Positions 17,280 through 27,808 of a DNA stretch of 64,000 bases are shown here, piece after piece. This DNA comes from Paraburkholderia sp. CNPSo 3272 (GTDB taxonomy: Bacteria; Pseudomonadota; Gammaproteobacteria; Burkholderiales; Burkholderiaceae): the NCBI RefSeq assembly GCF_024206495.1, contig NZ_JAMBPQ010000006.1, positions 124,001-188,000 on the forward strand. The letters are read 5' to 3'. Position 1 is the stretch's first letter; each line of letters starts with the position of its first letter. A program made the position numbers and the translations under genes. The notes beneath the pieces are model-generated. The model was not told the DNA's origin and searched no databases. It saw only the letters and a list, made by a program, of their open reading frames with translations.

Positions 17280-17480
17280 CTACCATTCGGCAATGCCGAC
17301 GTCCATTTCCTCGTCGTAGAACGCAACCAGAAACTCTTCGGGCATCAACCAGGAATCGACGCTCACGGTTTGTGCGCCAACATCGACGTCGACTTTCGCG
17401 TCGGCGTCCACGGACTTCATCGCATGCACGATCGTCGCGAGATCGTCCGTGCGGATTTCAGTTTTCATCGCGAACTTCAT
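17280..17480 (-). CDS. Small HMA-like (heavy-metal-associated fold) protein without CxxC
   Basis: The 66-residue protein reads like a single ferredoxin-like HMA unit: a first strand MKTEIRT, helix DDLATIVHAMKSVDADA, strand KVDVDVGAQTVSVDS and helix MPEEFLVAFYDEEMDVGIAE. HMA domains usually bind copper or zinc through CxxC in the first loop, but here the loop has no cysteine, so metal transport is unlikely. AGAGAGG precedes the ATG at 17480. Function unknown. Confidence 0.6.
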   Translation of the reverse strand: MKFAMKTEIRTDDLATIVHAMKSVDADAKVDVDVGAQTVSVDSWLMPEEFLVAFYDEEMDVGIAEW

Positions 17481-17616
17481 TTTTCACCTCTCTGTCTGGA
17501 TAACCAGTCTCGATAACTATAGGACCAACGCCCCATGCCACCAACCAGGTTCGCCTCAATTCACTCTTTACATCGCGTAAACCAAACCGGCGGCACGGGG
17601 CAATCGTTCAAAGAAT

Positions 17617-19041
17617 TCAACCGGCCTTCAGGTCGTCCGTGGTCCAGCCGCCGCCGAGCGCGTGAATGAGGTCGACATTCGCATCGAGTTGCTGCGTCCG
17701 CAGCGCGATGACGCTGCGTTGCGCCTCAAGCTCGGCCGATTGCGCCTCGACCACATCCAGATAGCTCACCGCGCCGCGCTGATAACGCGCGAGCGCGAGG
17801 TCGAGCGCGGTTTGGGCGGCACTGGCAGCGTCCTGCTGCTGATTCGTCGCGGTGCCCAGATCGTCGAGCAACGTGAGGTTGTCCTCCACCTGCCGGAACG
17901 ACGCCAGCACCACGCTGCGATAGCGTGCGCCTGCCTCGGCCGTCGCCTCCTTCGCCGAATCCAGCTGCGCGTGGCGCTTGCCGCCGTCCAGCAGATAGAC
18001 CGCCAGCGAAGGGCCAATCGCCCAGTACGAACTGGACAGGCTGAGCAGACTGCCGAGCGCCGAGCTTTGCACGCCGCCTTGCGCGCTGAGCGTGAGCGTC
18101 GGGAAGTACGCCGCGCGTGCCACGCCAATTCTTGAATTGGCCGCCGCGATGCGCCGTTCGGCTGCGGCGACGTCAGGACGCCTTTGCAACAGCGTCGACG
18201 GAACCCCGACCGGAATCACAGGCAACGCGATGGCATCGGTATTCGGCGCTAGCTGGAACTCCGAGGGCGTTGCGCCGACCAGCACCGCCACCGCGTGTTC
18301 GAGCAATGCGCGCCTCGCGCGGACCTGCGTGAGTTCGGACTGGACCGATGACAACTGGTTGCTGGCCCGCGCCACGTCGAGTCCCGAGACGATGCCCGCG
18401 CCATGCCGGTTGCGGGTCAGGTCCAGCGCCTTCTGGTACGCTTGCTCGGTCCCCTCGCTCAGCTGAATCTGCTGATCGAGACCGCGCAGGTCGACATAGC
18501 TTCGAGCGAGCTCGATTTCGAGGCTCAACTGGGTCGACGCGAGATCCGCTTTCGACGCCAGCCCTTCGTCCTTACTTGCAGCAACGGAATCGCGCACGCG
18601 TCCCCAAAGGTCCACTTCGTAATCGACTTCGACACCCAGCGTGGCCGAGTTGTAATCGGTCGGCCCAGTCGGGCTGCGCAACGGCCGCGTGTCCGACTCG
18701 CGATCGCGCTGGACATTGCCCACAGCGGAAACCTGCGGGTACATCTGCGACTTGACCTGCCTGATGTACGCCTGCGACTGCTCATAGTGAAACAGCGCCG
18801 CGCTCAGGTCGGGGTTATTCGCGATCAGCCGCTGCTCGAGGTCGTCGAGTTCGGGCTCCTTGTACAGCTTCCACCATCCCGCGCAGTCGAGCTGGTCAGC
18901 GGGGCTGGCCACGGTCCATGGTCCCTGCGTCTGGTACTGCGCCGCGACGGGCATTTCGGGCACCTCGTAGTGCGGCGCGAGCGAGCACGCGGCGAGCGCC
19001 ACGGCACTCACCAGCGTAGCCAGTTTCAGATACTTAGTCAT
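17617..19041 (-). CDS. RND efflux outer-membrane factor, NodT-family lipoprotein
   Basis: The 474-residue OprM/NodT-type channel has a lipoprotein signal (SAVALAAC, lipid Cys at about residue 19). The duplicated outer-membrane-efflux repeats include VDYEVDLWGRVRDSVAA in the first half and VPSTLLQRRPDVAAAERRIA in the second. It forms the trimeric exit duct of the pump. The ATG at 19041 follows AAGGTGG and overlaps the adaptor gene by 8 bases; a GTG three codons upstream is a weaker choice. It is the last gene of the permease, adaptor, channel operon, the reverse of the usual order. Confidence 0.93.
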   Translation of the reverse strand: MTKYLKLATLVSAVALAACSLAPHYEVPEMPVAAQYQTQGPWTVASPADQLDCAGWWKLYKEPELDDLEQRLIANNPDLSAALFHYEQSQAYIRQVKSQMYPQVSAVGNVQRDRESDTRPLRSPTGPTDYNSATLGVEVDYEVDLWGRVRDSVAASKDEGLASKADLASTQLSLEIELARSYVDLRGLDQQIQLSEGTEQAYQKALDLTRNRHGAGIVSGLDVARASNQLSSVQSELTQVRARRALLEHAVAVLVGATPSEFQLAPNTDAIALPVIPVGVPSTLLQRRPDVAAAERRIAAANSRIGVARAAYFPTLTLSAQGGVQSSALGSLLSLSSSYWAIGPSLAVYLLDGGKRHAQLDSAKEATAEAGARYRSVVLASFRQVEDNLTLLDDLGTATNQQQDAASAAQTALDLALARYQRGAVSYLDVVEAQSAELEAQRSVIALRTQQLDANVDLIHALGGGWTTDDLKAG

Positions 19042-20212
19042 GCTTGCCACCTTGTGCCGTGGGCGCGATCACCCGAACATGGTCGCCTTCGACGAGACCA
19101 TCGGGCGGCGCATCGATCACGCGGTCGCTTTGCGCCAGCCCCGAGCCGATATCGACCGCGTTGCCGAGGTCCTGCACGATCGAAACCGGTTTGAAGTGAA
19201 CGGTGCCGCTGCGATCGACGGTGGCGAGCCGCAGCCCCCGGTTGTCGAATATCAGTGCACTGGCCGGCACCCTCAGCGCGTCGGCGCGTGCCGGCAGCGC
19301 AAAGTGCAGATTCACGAAGTCGCCCGGCAACAGCAGATGACCTGGGTTATCGACCATCAACTGGACGAGCGACGTGCCCGATGCGGCGTTGACCGAGTCG
19401 GCCAGACCCACGACCGTGGCGGTGAATGTCTTGCCGGGATACTCCGGTACGGTGAAGCTGCCGGTGCACCCTGGCTTGACCGCCGGCACGTATTCCTGCG
19501 GCACGTGCACGTATACGCGCAGCTTGTCCACGCTCGATACGGAGAAGAGCTGCGGCCCCGCACCGCCGCCCGCATTGATCAATGCGCCGACGTCCGTGTT
19601 GCGTGCGGTGATCACGCCGTCGAACGGGGCGACGATTCGCGCGAAGCTCTTCGTCGCGACCAGCCGGTCCAGATTGGCCTGCGCTGCCGCCACACGGGCC
19701 TGCTTCGCCACGTAGTCCTGCGTGCGGTCATCGACCTCCTGGCGCGACATCGAATCGGAGTCCAAAAGACTTTGCCAGCGTGCCGCGGTCGTTTTCGCGA
19801 GCGCGGCATCGGCTTGCGCGCTCGTGAGGTCGGCCTTCGCCTGAATCAACTGCTGATCGAGTTCGGGCGTTTCGATCTCGGCGAGTGTTTGGCCTGCCTT
19901 CACCGGTGTGCCGATGTCGACGCTCCACGATTTCAGATATCCGCTCACGCGTGCATAGATGGGCGCGCTTTCGAAAGCCTCCAGTCTGCCGGGCAGGTCC
20001 AGCGAGCCGCCCGGCGCCTCCGGGGCGGGCACGACGACATTCACGGACGGCACGGCTTGCGCCTCGGTCCAGTCTTTGAGTTGATGCTCATGCCTCATGC
20101 GAAGCGAGACGCCGCCAACCACGATAAGGGCGGCGAGTGCACCGCCAACGATGCCTGTTAAAGAAAGCTGACGCTGCGCGAGTGCGGCGCGCGTTGTGGG
20201 TTCAGAGGACAT
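19034..20212 (-). CDS. RND efflux periplasmic adaptor (membrane fusion protein)
   Basis: The 392-residue adaptor has one N-terminal transmembrane helix (about 18-36), the barrel-sandwich start LDLPGRLEAFESAPIYARVS and GYLKSWSVDIGTPVKAGQTL, and a coiled-coil hairpin (about 120-180). The second lipoyl half contains IVAPFDGVITARNTDVGALI. It bridges the permease and the outer-membrane channel. Its start overlaps the permease stop by 11 bases, so translation is probably coupled. Confidence 0.93.
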   Translation of the reverse strand: MSSEPTTRAALAQRQLSLTGIVGGALAALIVVGGVSLRMRHEHQLKDWTEAQAVPSVNVVVPAPEAPGGSLDLPGRLEAFESAPIYARVSGYLKSWSVDIGTPVKAGQTLAEIETPELDQQLIQAKADLTSAQADAALAKTTAARWQSLLDSDSMSRQEVDDRTQDYVAKQARVAAAQANLDRLVATKSFARIVAPFDGVITARNTDVGALINAGGGAGPQLFSVSSVDKLRVYVHVPQEYVPAVKPGCTGSFTVPEYPGKTFTATVVGLADSVNAASGTSLVQLMVDNPGHLLLPGDFVNLHFALPARADALRVPASALIFDNRGLRLATVDRSGTVHFKPVSIVQDLGNAVDIGSGLAQSDRVIDAPPDGLVEGDHVRVIAPTAQGGKHD

Positions 20213-23200
20213 GGATCGAATCTCCGGTAAGCTGCGCGGCCGTCGATGTGCGACCCCGACGCGAGTGGATCATGCAAAAAATAGCGGGCACGAGAAAAAG
20301 CGTTGCGGCAGTGGCGAACAGCAGTCCGCCAATCACCGCTCGGCCCAACGGCGCGTTTTGCTCTCCGCCCTCGCCGAGACTCAAGGCCATCGGCGCCATG
20401 CCGATGATCATCGAGAGCGCCGTCATGAGGACCGGCCGAAACCGGGTCGTACCGGCTTCCAATGCCGCCTTGAACGCGTCGCCGTGCTCGGCCAGACGTT
20501 CGCGGCAGAAACTCACCACCAGAATCGAATTGGCCGTAGCCACGCCCATGCACATGATTGCGCCGGTCAGTGCAGGCACCGACAGCGTGGTATCCGTCGC
20601 GAACAACATCCAGACGATGCCGGCCAATGCGCCAGGCAAGGCCGCCACGATCACGAGCGGATCGGACCACGACTGGAAATTGACGACGATGAGCAGGTAG
20701 ATCAGCACCACGGCGCCCAGAATCCCAAACGACAACCCGCCAAACGCATTGTTCATCGTCTGCGCCTGGCCGAGCAGCACGACCTTCGCCCCCTTGGGCG
20801 CGTCCTTCGCGTTGGCCGAAACGATGTGGCGAATGTCGGCGGCGACGGCGCCGAGATCGCGGCCCTGGGTCGTGGCGAATACCTCGACCATCGGCTGCAC
20901 GTTGTAGTTGCTCACCACTTCGTTGCTGGCCGTGCGGTGAATGCTCGCGACCCCGCCGAGAATTTGCCCATCGTTGGCCTCGGCCCCGCCGCTCACCGGC
21001 AGATTCACGAGCGACGAGAGCGAATCCACGCTGTATTGCGGCGTCTGAAGCACGATCGAATACTCCACGCCATTGGCCGCGTTGAGCCAATAGGTCGGGT
21101 CGATCTGGCTCGAACCCGCCATGTGCACCACGAGGCTGTTGGTCACATCGCGTTCGGTGAGGCCCTGAAGCGATGCGCGGTCGCGATCGACGTCGATATT
21201 GAATTGCGGATTGGCCTGCGATTGCTCGATGCGCGCATCGACGACGCCGGGCACGTGGCGGATCTGACGCAGCAGCGAGTTGGCGTAGGCGAAGTCGGCC
21301 GGCAGATTGTTGCCGCGAATCTGCAGGTCGATCGGTGCAGGCGAGCCGAAGTTCAGGATCTGGCTCACGATGTCCGCAGGCGGGAACGAGAACGTCACGC
21401 CGGGGAACGCACGCGGCAGCGATTCGCGCAACTTGCGCACGTAGGCAGCCGTGGGCCCATGGCCTTCCTTCAGCGATATCTGAATGTCACCGTCCTGCGG
21501 GCCGATCGTGCCCGTGTTGTTGTAGGCCGTGTTGATGGAGCTGGTGGACAGTCCAATGTTGTCCACCACGGTGCCCAGTTCGGAAGGCGGAATCGTCGTG
21601 CGAACCAGGGCTTCCACTTCCGCGAAAATCTCGGCGGTTCTCTCCACACGCGTGCCCACGGGCGCGCGCACGTGTAGCAGGATTTGGCCTGCATCGACGT
21701 CCGGGAAGAAGTTGCGTCCAAGCAGCGGCATCAACGCGAACGACACCACGACGAATGCAAAGAAGCCAACCACGAACGCGCGGCGGCGCTCCAGCACCCG
21801 TTCGAGCATCGCGGCGTAACTGGCACGCACGCGCTCGAAGCGCTGCTCGAATCCGCGGTGAAAGCGCGCCCACACGCTGGCAGACTCGTGACGTCCCTGC
21901 TCATGCGCATGTGCCCTCAGCAGGTACTTTGCCATCGTCGGCACGAGGGTGCGCGAGAGAATGAACGAGGAAATCATTGCGAAGATCACCGACTCGGCCA
22001 TCGGCACGAACAGGAACCTCGCCACGCCATTCAGGAAGAACATCGGCACGAACACGATGCAGATGCAAAGCAGAGAGACGAACGCGGGCGTCACGATTTG
22101 CGCCGCGCCATCGAGAATCGCGCTTTCGACGTCCTTGCCTTGCTCCAGGTGCCAGTTGATGTTCTCGATGGTCACGGTGGCGTCGTCCACGAGAATGCCC
22201 ACCGCCAACGCGAGCCCGCCGAGCGTCATGATGTTGAGCGTTTCGCCGAGCACCGAGAGCACGGAAATCGAACCGAGAATCGCGAGCGGAATGGAAGTCG
22301 CGATAATGATCGTCGAGCGCCAGCTGCCCAGGAACAGCAGGATCATCACGCTCGTGAGCAAGGCGGCAATCAAGCCCTCGCGCGCCACGCCCTTGATCGC
22401 CGAGCGCACGAAGATCGACTGGTCGCCGATTGCATCGATCTGAAGCGCGTCGGGCAAGGAGGCCTTCGCATCGGCAACCTTCCGGCGAATGCCGCCGATA
22501 ATCGACAATGTGGATGCCGAACCGTTCTTGAACACGGTGAGCAGCACCGAACGCTTGCCTTCCACGTGAACGATGTTGGGCTGCGGCGGGCTGCCGTCGG
22601 TCACGTCGGCGACATCATGCATATGCACAACGGTGCCGTTGGCCGACTTGATCGGCAGGTTGGCAATGGCCGTGATCGTCTCCGGCGCATCGTTCAGTTG
22701 CAGCGTGTACTCGTAGTTGCCTATCTTTTCGGTGCCGACCGGCGTCACGAGGTTCTGCGCCGTGAGCGCATTGAGTACGTCCTCGGCCGACAAGGAGCGT
22801 GCCTCGAGTTCGGACGGCTTGATGTTGATCTGAACCTGCCGGTCCTTGCCGCCGAACGGAAACGGGATCGCGGCGCCATTCACCGTCGCGAGAATCGGCC
22901 GCAACTGGTTCTTGCCGAGGTCCGCCAGATTCTGTTCCGAGAGGCCCTTGCCCGAAAGGGCGAGCTGGATGATCGGAACAGTCGAAGCGTTGTAGTTGAT
23001 GATGAACGGCGGCGTCGCCGAAGGCGGCAACTGCTTCAGAATCTCCTGCGAAATGGCGGTCACCTGCGCATTCGCGGTACCGATATTGGTGCCCGGCTGA
23101 AAGAAGATCTTGACGATGCCATAGCCGGTCAACGAGGTGCCCTCGATGTGCTGGACGCCGTTCACGGTAGTCGTCAACACCCGCTCGTACGGAGCCATCA

Positions 23201-23390
23201 CGCGACCTTCCATCTGGTCGGGCGAAAGCCCGGTGTACTGCCATACCACGCTAATCACCGGGATATTGATCGGAGGAAAAATATCCGTAGGGGTGCGAAA
23301 CGCCGACAGAACGCCGACGATCAGGATAAACACGGCCAGTACGACGAAGGTATGGGGCCGTTTCAGCGCAACGCGCACGATGCCAATCAT
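20202..23390 (-). CDS. RND efflux permease, HAE1-like
   Basis: This inner-membrane proton antiporter has 1062 residues and 12 predicted helices. Its start MIGIVRVALKRPHTFVVLAV, the porter segment with VWQYTGLSPDQMEGRVMAP, and the helix 4 motif GGLALAVGILVDDATVTIEN with the paired Asp are all in place. The helix 10-11 region reads SVPALTGAIMCMGVATANS. The ATG at 23390 is chosen; 18 further upstream codons do not look like RND sequence. It heads the three-gene operon and lies 75 bases downstream of an MFS gene read in the same direction. The substrate cannot be predicted; such three-gene sets often export drugs or aromatic compounds. Confidence 0.94.
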   Translation of the reverse strand: MIGIVRVALKRPHTFVVLAVFILIVGVLSAFRTPTDIFPPINIPVISVVWQYTGLSPDQMEGRVMAPYERVLTTTVNGVQHIEGTSLTGYGIVKIFFQPGTNIGTANAQVTAISQEILKQLPPSATPPFIINYNASTVPIIQLALSGKGLSEQNLADLGKNQLRPILATVNGAAIPFPFGGKDRQVQINIKPSELEARSLSAEDVLNALTAQNLVTPVGTEKIGNYEYTLQLNDAPETITAIANLPIKSANGTVVHMHDVADVTDGSPPQPNIVHVEGKRSVLLTVFKNGSASTLSIIGGIRRKVADAKASLPDALQIDAIGDQSIFVRSAIKGVAREGLIAALLTSVMILLFLGSWRSTIIIATSIPLAILGSISVLSVLGETLNIMTLGGLALAVGILVDDATVTIENINWHLEQGKDVESAILDGAAQIVTPAFVSLLCICIVFVPMFFLNGVARFLFVPMAESVIFAMISSFILSRTLVPTMAKYLLRAHAHEQGRHESASVWARFHRGFEQRFERVRASYAAMLERVLERRRAFVVGFFAFVVVSFALMPLLGRNFFPDVDAGQILLHVRAPVGTRVERTAEIFAEVEALVRTTIPPSELGTVVDNIGLSTSSINTAYNNTGTIGPQDGDIQISLKEGHGPTAAYVRKLRESLPRAFPGVTFSFPPADIVSQILNFGSPAPIDLQIRGNNLPADFAYANSLLRQIRHVPGVVDARIEQSQANPQFNIDVDRDRASLQGLTERDVTNSLVVHMAGSSQIDPTYWLNAANGVEYSIVLQTPQYSVDSLSSLVNLPVSGGAEANDGQILGGVASIHRTASNEVVSNYNVQPMVEVFATTQGRDLGAVAADIRHIVSANAKDAPKGAKVVLLGQAQTMNNAFGGLSFGILGAVVLIYLLIVVNFQSWSDPLVIVAALPGALAGIVWMLFATDTTLSVPALTGAIMCMGVATANSILVVSFCRERLAEHGDAFKAALEAGTTRFRPVLMTALSMIIGMAPMALSLGEGGEQNAPLGRAVIGGLLFATAATLFLVPAIFCMIHSRRGRTSTAAQLTGDSIHVL

Positions 23391-23465
23391 GATAATTCCA
23401 GTATTGAAGCTGGCATCGCCCCTAACCGCGGCGGATTCCAGCAAGCAGATGCTCGACGCCTTGAA

Positions 23466-24695
23466 TCAATCTGCCTTTGATGGGACCCGGCCCGCGGACT
23501 CGCGAGGCGCACCGATCCAGTGGATGGCGGCAGCCACGATGCCGAGCGCGACACCGAAGGCGACGATGCCCGACCAGCCAAAGCGGCTCATGAGCCAGCC
23601 GCTGACCGTCGCACCGACTGCGCCGCCGAAGAAGGTGGCCGTCATATAAAGGCTGTTGATGCGGCCTTGCGCTTTCGGATCGACCGAGAAGGCGCGCGTC
23701 TGGTTGGAGACGAGACCGGACTGCACGCCGATATCGAGCACGATCACGCCCACGATCAGCAGTGTGAGCGACGTGGCCGCGCCGGAGAGAAGCACGTAGG
23801 CGAGCGTCGCGATGCCGATACTGGCGCCGATGACCTTGCGGAAGCCCACGCGGTCGGTGGCGTTGCCGCCCAGCGAGGCGGCGAATGCGCCGGCCGCGCC
23901 GATGATGCCGAAGCCACCCGCCCACGCGCTGCCGAGGTGCCACGGCCCGCTCTTGAGGAGTGCGGCGAGATTGACCCAGAAGGCGTTGAAACAGGCCCAC
24001 AGCAACGCCTGGATGATCATCGATTCGCGAATCGGACGATTGTCGCGAACGAGCGGCCACAGCGAAGCGAGCAGACGCCCATATGAAAGATTCGTCGAGG
24101 GCACGCCCTTCGGCAGCAGCGCAGCGGCGGCGATGAAAACCGGCACCATGAACGCGGCTTCCGTGCCGTACACCGCGCGCCAGCCCCACGCCGCGCCGAT
24201 TACCCCCGCGATCGTACGGCCGACCAGGATGCCGACCATGATGCCGCTCACGACGGTGCCCACATTACGCCCGCGCTCGCTCGGCAACGACATGACGGCG
24301 GCGAACGGCACGAGCTGCTGGGGCACGCAACTCACGATGCCGAGCGCAAACGAAGCAGCGATCAACGCCGAGATGCCGGGCGCAACCGCCGCGGTCGCCG
24401 CAAAAACGAGCGCGAGTGCGATTTGCGTGAGTACGAGCTTGCGCCGGTCGAAGCGGTCGCCAAGCGGCAGCAGCAGCGCGAGGCCGGTTGAGAAGCCGAG
24501 CAGCGCGGCGCCGGCGACGAAATCGACGCCTGTGATGTTGACCCGCAGACTCGCTGCGATCAGCGGCAGAATCGGCTGCGTGCAATAGATGTTTGTGATC
24601 ACTGCTCCTGCGATGATCGCCATCATGACGATCTTGCCGCGCGATGCGACGGCGGGCGTAGCTGCACTTTCTCGGGTGCTGGGTAAGCCGCTCAC
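23466..24695 (-). CDS. MFS transporter (YgaY/AraJ-like)
   Basis: This 409-residue, 12-helix major facilitator has TNIYCTQPILPLIAASLRV in helix 1, LGDRFDRRKLVLTQ as motif A and PKAQGRINSLYMTATFFGGA late in the protein. The pattern fits drug-proton antiporters of the YgaY/AraJ group. GTG at 24695 is the start, because a strong AAGGAGG lies 5 bases before it. It is divergent from the LysR gene at 24838, with a 142-base shared control region. The RND operon follows 75 bases downstream, so the LysR may govern both. Confidence 0.88.
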   Translation of the reverse strand: MSGLPSTRESAATPAVASRGKIVMMAIIAGAVITNIYCTQPILPLIAASLRVNITGVDFVAGAALLGFSTGLALLLPLGDRFDRRKLVLTQIALALVFAATAAVAPGISALIAASFALGIVSCVPQQLVPFAAVMSLPSERGRNVGTVVSGIMVGILVGRTIAGVIGAAWGWRAVYGTEAAFMVPVFIAAAALLPKGVPSTNLSYGRLLASLWPLVRDNRPIRESMIIQALLWACFNAFWVNLAALLKSGPWHLGSAWAGGFGIIGAAGAFAASLGGNATDRVGFRKVIGASIGIATLAYVLLSGAATSLTLLIVGVIVLDIGVQSGLVSNQTRAFSVDPKAQGRINSLYMTATFFGGAVGATVSGWLMSRFGWSGIVAFGVALGIVAAAIHWIGAPRESAGRVPSKAD

Positions 24696-24837
24696 GACAA
24701 CCTCCTTGTTCGTTGAATTTCTCCGGTCGTTGCAGCGATTTGCCGCGAGCCAGATTGAGGTCGAACGTTACGCGCTTGCATTTACGAAGAGAATCCCTCA
24801 CGATCAAGATTCATCCTTCCACTATTTGATAGGGTCC

Positions 24838-25758
24838 ATGAATCGCCTCGAAGCCATGGCCATCCTCGTTGCGGTCGCCGACGCGGGCAGTCTCTCGGCT
24901 GCCGCGCGGCGTCTCGACATGCCGCTCGCCACGGTGAGCCGCAAGGTGGGGGAGCTGGAAGCGCACCTGAAGACGCGCCTCTTTCACCGCACGACGCGCA
25001 AGCTTTCATTGACGGAAGCCGGCAGCGCATACGTGGCCGCGTGCCGGCGCATTCTCGAAGACATCGGCGAAGCCGAGCGCGCCGCAACGGGGGAATATGC
25101 CGCGCCCAAAGGCGAACTCGTGGTCACCGCGCCCGTTGCGTTCGGCCGCTTGCACGTGGTGCCGGTGGTGGCGGAATTCCTCGCGCACTATCCGGAGATC
25201 GACATCAATCTCCTGCTGACCGATCGCGTCGTTCATCTGATGGATGAACACGCGGACGTCGCGGTGCGCATTGGCGAGCTGCCCGACAGCACGTTGATCG
25301 CGACGCGCGTGGGCACGGTGCGCCGGGTCATTTGCGCCAGCCCCGCCTATCTCGAGAAGCACGGCGCGCCCGCTGAACCTGCGGACCTGGCCGCCCATCA
25401 ATGCGTTACCTTCGAGGCGCTCGCGTCGCTGCGGGCGTGGGCTTTCGGCTCCGGCAAGTCGGAGCAGTCCGTGCCGGTTCATTCGCGGCTTGCCGTGAAT
25501 ACAGCGGACGCCGCTATCGAAGCCGCGATCCTCGGCGTGGGGCTCATACGCGTGCTGTCCTACCAGGTGGCACGCGCCGTTCGCGCCAACGAGTTGCGCG
25601 TCGTGCTCGAGGCGTTTGAAGCGGCGCCGCTGCCCGTCAATCTCGTGCATGCGGGGCAAGCGCCCCTGCCGCTGAAGCTGCGCGCGTTCCTCGACTTCGC
25701 GTCGCCGCGCCTGCGCGAGCGCACCGCTGGCGAACTCGTCAACGCCGTCACCCCGTGA
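24838..25758 (+). CDS. LysR-family transcriptional regulator
   Basis: The 306-residue protein has the LysR helix-turn-helix at about 1-60 (MAILVAVADAGSLSAAARRL, then LATVSRKVGELEAHLKTRLF) and an effector domain to the end. The sequence fits the CrgA/DmlR subgroup, with HRTTRKLSLTEAG and VRIGELPDSTLIATRVG. ATG at 24838 is the natural start, because the in-frame extension upstream runs into the divergent promoter region. It faces the MFS gene at 23466-24695 and is likely its regulator. Confidence 0.92.
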   Translation: MNRLEAMAILVAVADAGSLSAAARRLDMPLATVSRKVGELEAHLKTRLFHRTTRKLSLTEAGSAYVAACRRILEDIGEAERAATGEYAAPKGELVVTAPVAFGRLHVVPVVAEFLAHYPEIDINLLLTDRVVHLMDEHADVAVRIGELPDSTLIATRVGTVRRVICASPAYLEKHGAPAEPADLAAHQCVTFEALASLRAWAFGSGKSEQSVPVHSRLAVNTADAAIEAAILGVGLIRVLSYQVARAVRANELRVVLEAFEAAPLPVNLVHAGQAPLPLKLRAFLDFASPRLRERTAGELVNAVTP

Positions 25759-25778
25759 CGGCCTGAGCCGCCCACGCG

Positions 25779-26168
25779 TTAGCTGGTCGTGATTTTCTCA
25801 ACCCATTGGCTGCGCCAAGCGGGCGCTTCAAAGGATTCCGAAAAATATTGGGTCTCGTGAACGACTTTGCCGTCACGGAATTCCATGATGCTCACAGTGA
25901 AAGCGGATCGCCCCTGGTAGGCGATGGTGTATTCGGTCACCCAGAGGTTGCCTTCGCCCTGCATGCTTCTGACCTTGAAACCGGAAGGTTTGCCGGGATG
26001 ATGTCCGCGCAGCGCCTGCAAATTCCTGCGCCCGAGAATGCGTTCGCCCGACTGGGGGTAGTCGCAGATTGCGTCGTCGGCGTAGATGTCGTGTTCGGCT
26101 TCGAGATCGCCGGCCGCGGACGCCTGCCAGTGCGCATTCAGCACTTCACGTAGATTCGCGTGTTGCAT
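25779..26168 (-). CDS. SnoaL-like / NTF2-fold protein
   Basis: The 129-residue protein starts MQHANLREVLNAHWQASAAG and contains the NTF2-fold pattern DIYADDAICDYPQSGERILG and TVSIMEFRDGKVVHETQYF. SnoaL-like proteins are small cone-shaped dimers, some of them isomerases or hydrolases and many without known substrate. CCGGAGG precedes the ATG at 26168; the 31-residue extension upstream is not homologous. It lies convergent to the LysR gene and downstream of mmsA. Confidence 0.82.
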   Translation of the reverse strand: MQHANLREVLNAHWQASAAGDLEAEHDIYADDAICDYPQSGERILGRRNLQALRGHHPGKPSGFKVRSMQGEGNLWVTEYTIAYQGRSAFTVSIMEFRDGKVVHETQYFSESFEAPAWRSQWVEKITTS

Positions 26169-26290
26169 GAACAACCTCCGGGATAAAGTACGACAGCACT
26201 CGTTCGCTTCGAAAGACCGACTACGCAAACTGCAAAGCGATAGACAGCCGGCCATCTTCAAGCGCGCGGCGTTTTCACGCCGCGCCTAAC

Positions 26291-27808
26291 TTACTTCGGC
26301 GCGGCCATGGCAAATTCCGCGCCCTTGTCGATGCTGTCGGGCCAGCGCTGCGTCACGCTCTTGTAGCGCGTGTAGAAGCGCACGGCTTCTTCGCCGTAGG
26401 CGTGATGATCGCCGAACAGCGAACGCTTCCAGCCCCCGAATGAATGCCACGCCGACGGCACCGGACTTGGCACGTTGATGCCCACCATGCCAATCTGAAT
26501 CTGCCGGGTAAAAGTGCGTGCCGCGGCGCCATCGGCCGTGAACAGCGTGACGCAATTGCCCAGTTCGTGGGCGTTGACGAGTTCGATTGCGCTCTGGAGA
26601 TCCGGCACGCGCACCACCGAAAGCACCGGCCCGAAAATCTCTTCCCGATAGATCTTCATATCCGGCTTCACGTCGTCGAAGAGCGAGCCGCCGAGGAAGA
26701 AGCCCTCTTCGTGCCCCGCCACGGTATGGCCACGCCCGTCCACCACGAGCTTCGCGCCAGCGGCGACGCCCGCATCGATATACCCCGTCACCTTGGTGCG
26801 ATGCGCCGCGCTGATGAGCGGCCCCATGTCGAGATCGCGTTCCATGCCCGCACCGATGCGCAGCGCGCGCACGCGCGGCGCGAGACGCTCGATCAGTTCG
26901 TCGCCAATGCGGCCTACCGCCACCGCGACCGACGTCGCCATGCAGCGCTCGCCCGCCGAGCCGTATGCGGAGTTGATCAGCGCATCGACGGCCTGATCGA
27001 GATTCGCGTCGGGCATGACGACGAGATGATTCTTGGCACTACCCAGCGCCTGCACGCGCTTGCCGCGTTTGGCGCCCTCTGCGTAGATATATTCGGCCAC
27101 CGGCGTGGAGGCGACGACGGACATCGCGGCCACGTCGGGATGCTGGATCAGCGCATCGACGGTGCCCTTGTCGCCGTTCACCACGTTGAACACACCGTTG
27201 GGAAAGCCCGCCTCGATGAAGAGTTCCGCCAGCCGGATCGATGACGACGGCGTGCGCTCCGAGGGCTTGAGGATGAACGTGTTGCCGGTCGCGGCCGCCA
27301 TGACGAACATCCAGCACGGCACCACCACGGGGAAATTGAATGGTGTGACGCCGGCAATCACGCCCAACGGCTGACGCAAATTCCAGCTGTCGACGCCGCT
27401 GCTGCTTTGGTCGGTGAAGCCGGTCTTGAGGAGGTTCGGAATCCCGCACGCGAATTCGACGATTTCGATGCCGCGCATCACCTCGCCCCTGGCGTCCGAA
27501 AGGAGCTTGCCGTGGTCGCGTGTAATGAGTTCGGCGATTTCGTCGAGGTGGGCCTCGAGCAGTTCCTTGAACTTGAACATCAAGCGCGCGCGTTTGAGCG
27601 GCGGGGTTTCGCTCCAGGGCGCAAACGCGGTTTTCGCGGCCGCGACGGCGGCGGCAACCTCAGTGGCATTCGCAACCGGCACGCGCGCCGTCATGCGGCC
27701 CTGCGCGGGATCGTAGACGTCGTTGAACCGGCCGCTCGCGCCAGCCGTGTATTGACCGTCGATGAAATGTTTCAGTTGGCGCACCGCGCCCTGATCGGCT
27801 TCGCTCAT
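26291..27808 (-). CDS. mmsA: CoA-acylating methylmalonate-semialdehyde dehydrogenase
   Basis: The 505-residue protein belongs to the aldehyde dehydrogenase superfamily and reads as MmsA/Iol[59 protein letters not shown] and the nucleophile in [17 protein letters not shown]. It oxidises methylmalonate or malonate semialdehyde and transfers the acyl group to CoA, giving propionyl- or acetyl-CoA in valine, inositol or beta-alanine breakdown. GGAAGG precedes the ATG. No valine or inositol pathway neighbour (mmsB, iol genes) is in view, so the physiological route is open. Confidence 0.93.
   Translation of the reverse strand: MSEADQGAVRQLKHFIDGQYTAGASGRFNDVYDPAQGRMTARVPVANATEVAAAVAAAKTAFAPWSETPPLKRARLMFKFKELLEAHLDEIAELITRDHGKLLSDARGEVMRGIEIVEFACGIPNLLKTGFTDQSSSGVDSWNLRQPLGVIAGVTPFNFPVVVPCWMFVMAAATGNTFILKPSERTPSSSIRLAELFIEAGFPNGVFNVVNGDKGTVDALIQHPDVAAMSVVASTPVAEYIYAEGAKRGKRVQALGSAKNHLVVMPDANLDQAVDALINSAYGSAGERCMATSVAVAVGRIGDELIERLAPRVRALRIGAGMERDLDMGPLISAAHRTKVTGYIDAGVAAGAKLVVDGRGHTVAGHEEGFFLGGSLFDDVKPDMKIYREEIFGPVLSVVRVPDLQSAIELVNAHELGNCVTLFTADGAAARTFTRQIQIGMVGINVPSPVPSAWHSFGGWKRSLFGDHHAYGEEAVRFYTRYKSVTQRWPDSIDKGAEFAMAAPK

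Noticed and set aside
17057..17326. 89-codon frame after the HMA-like gene
   Set aside because: Overlaps that gene by 47 bases, has no ribosome site and no family match.
21684..23480. 598-codon plus-strand open frame over the RND permease
   Set aside because: Antisense shadow of a well-supported gene, with no family features.
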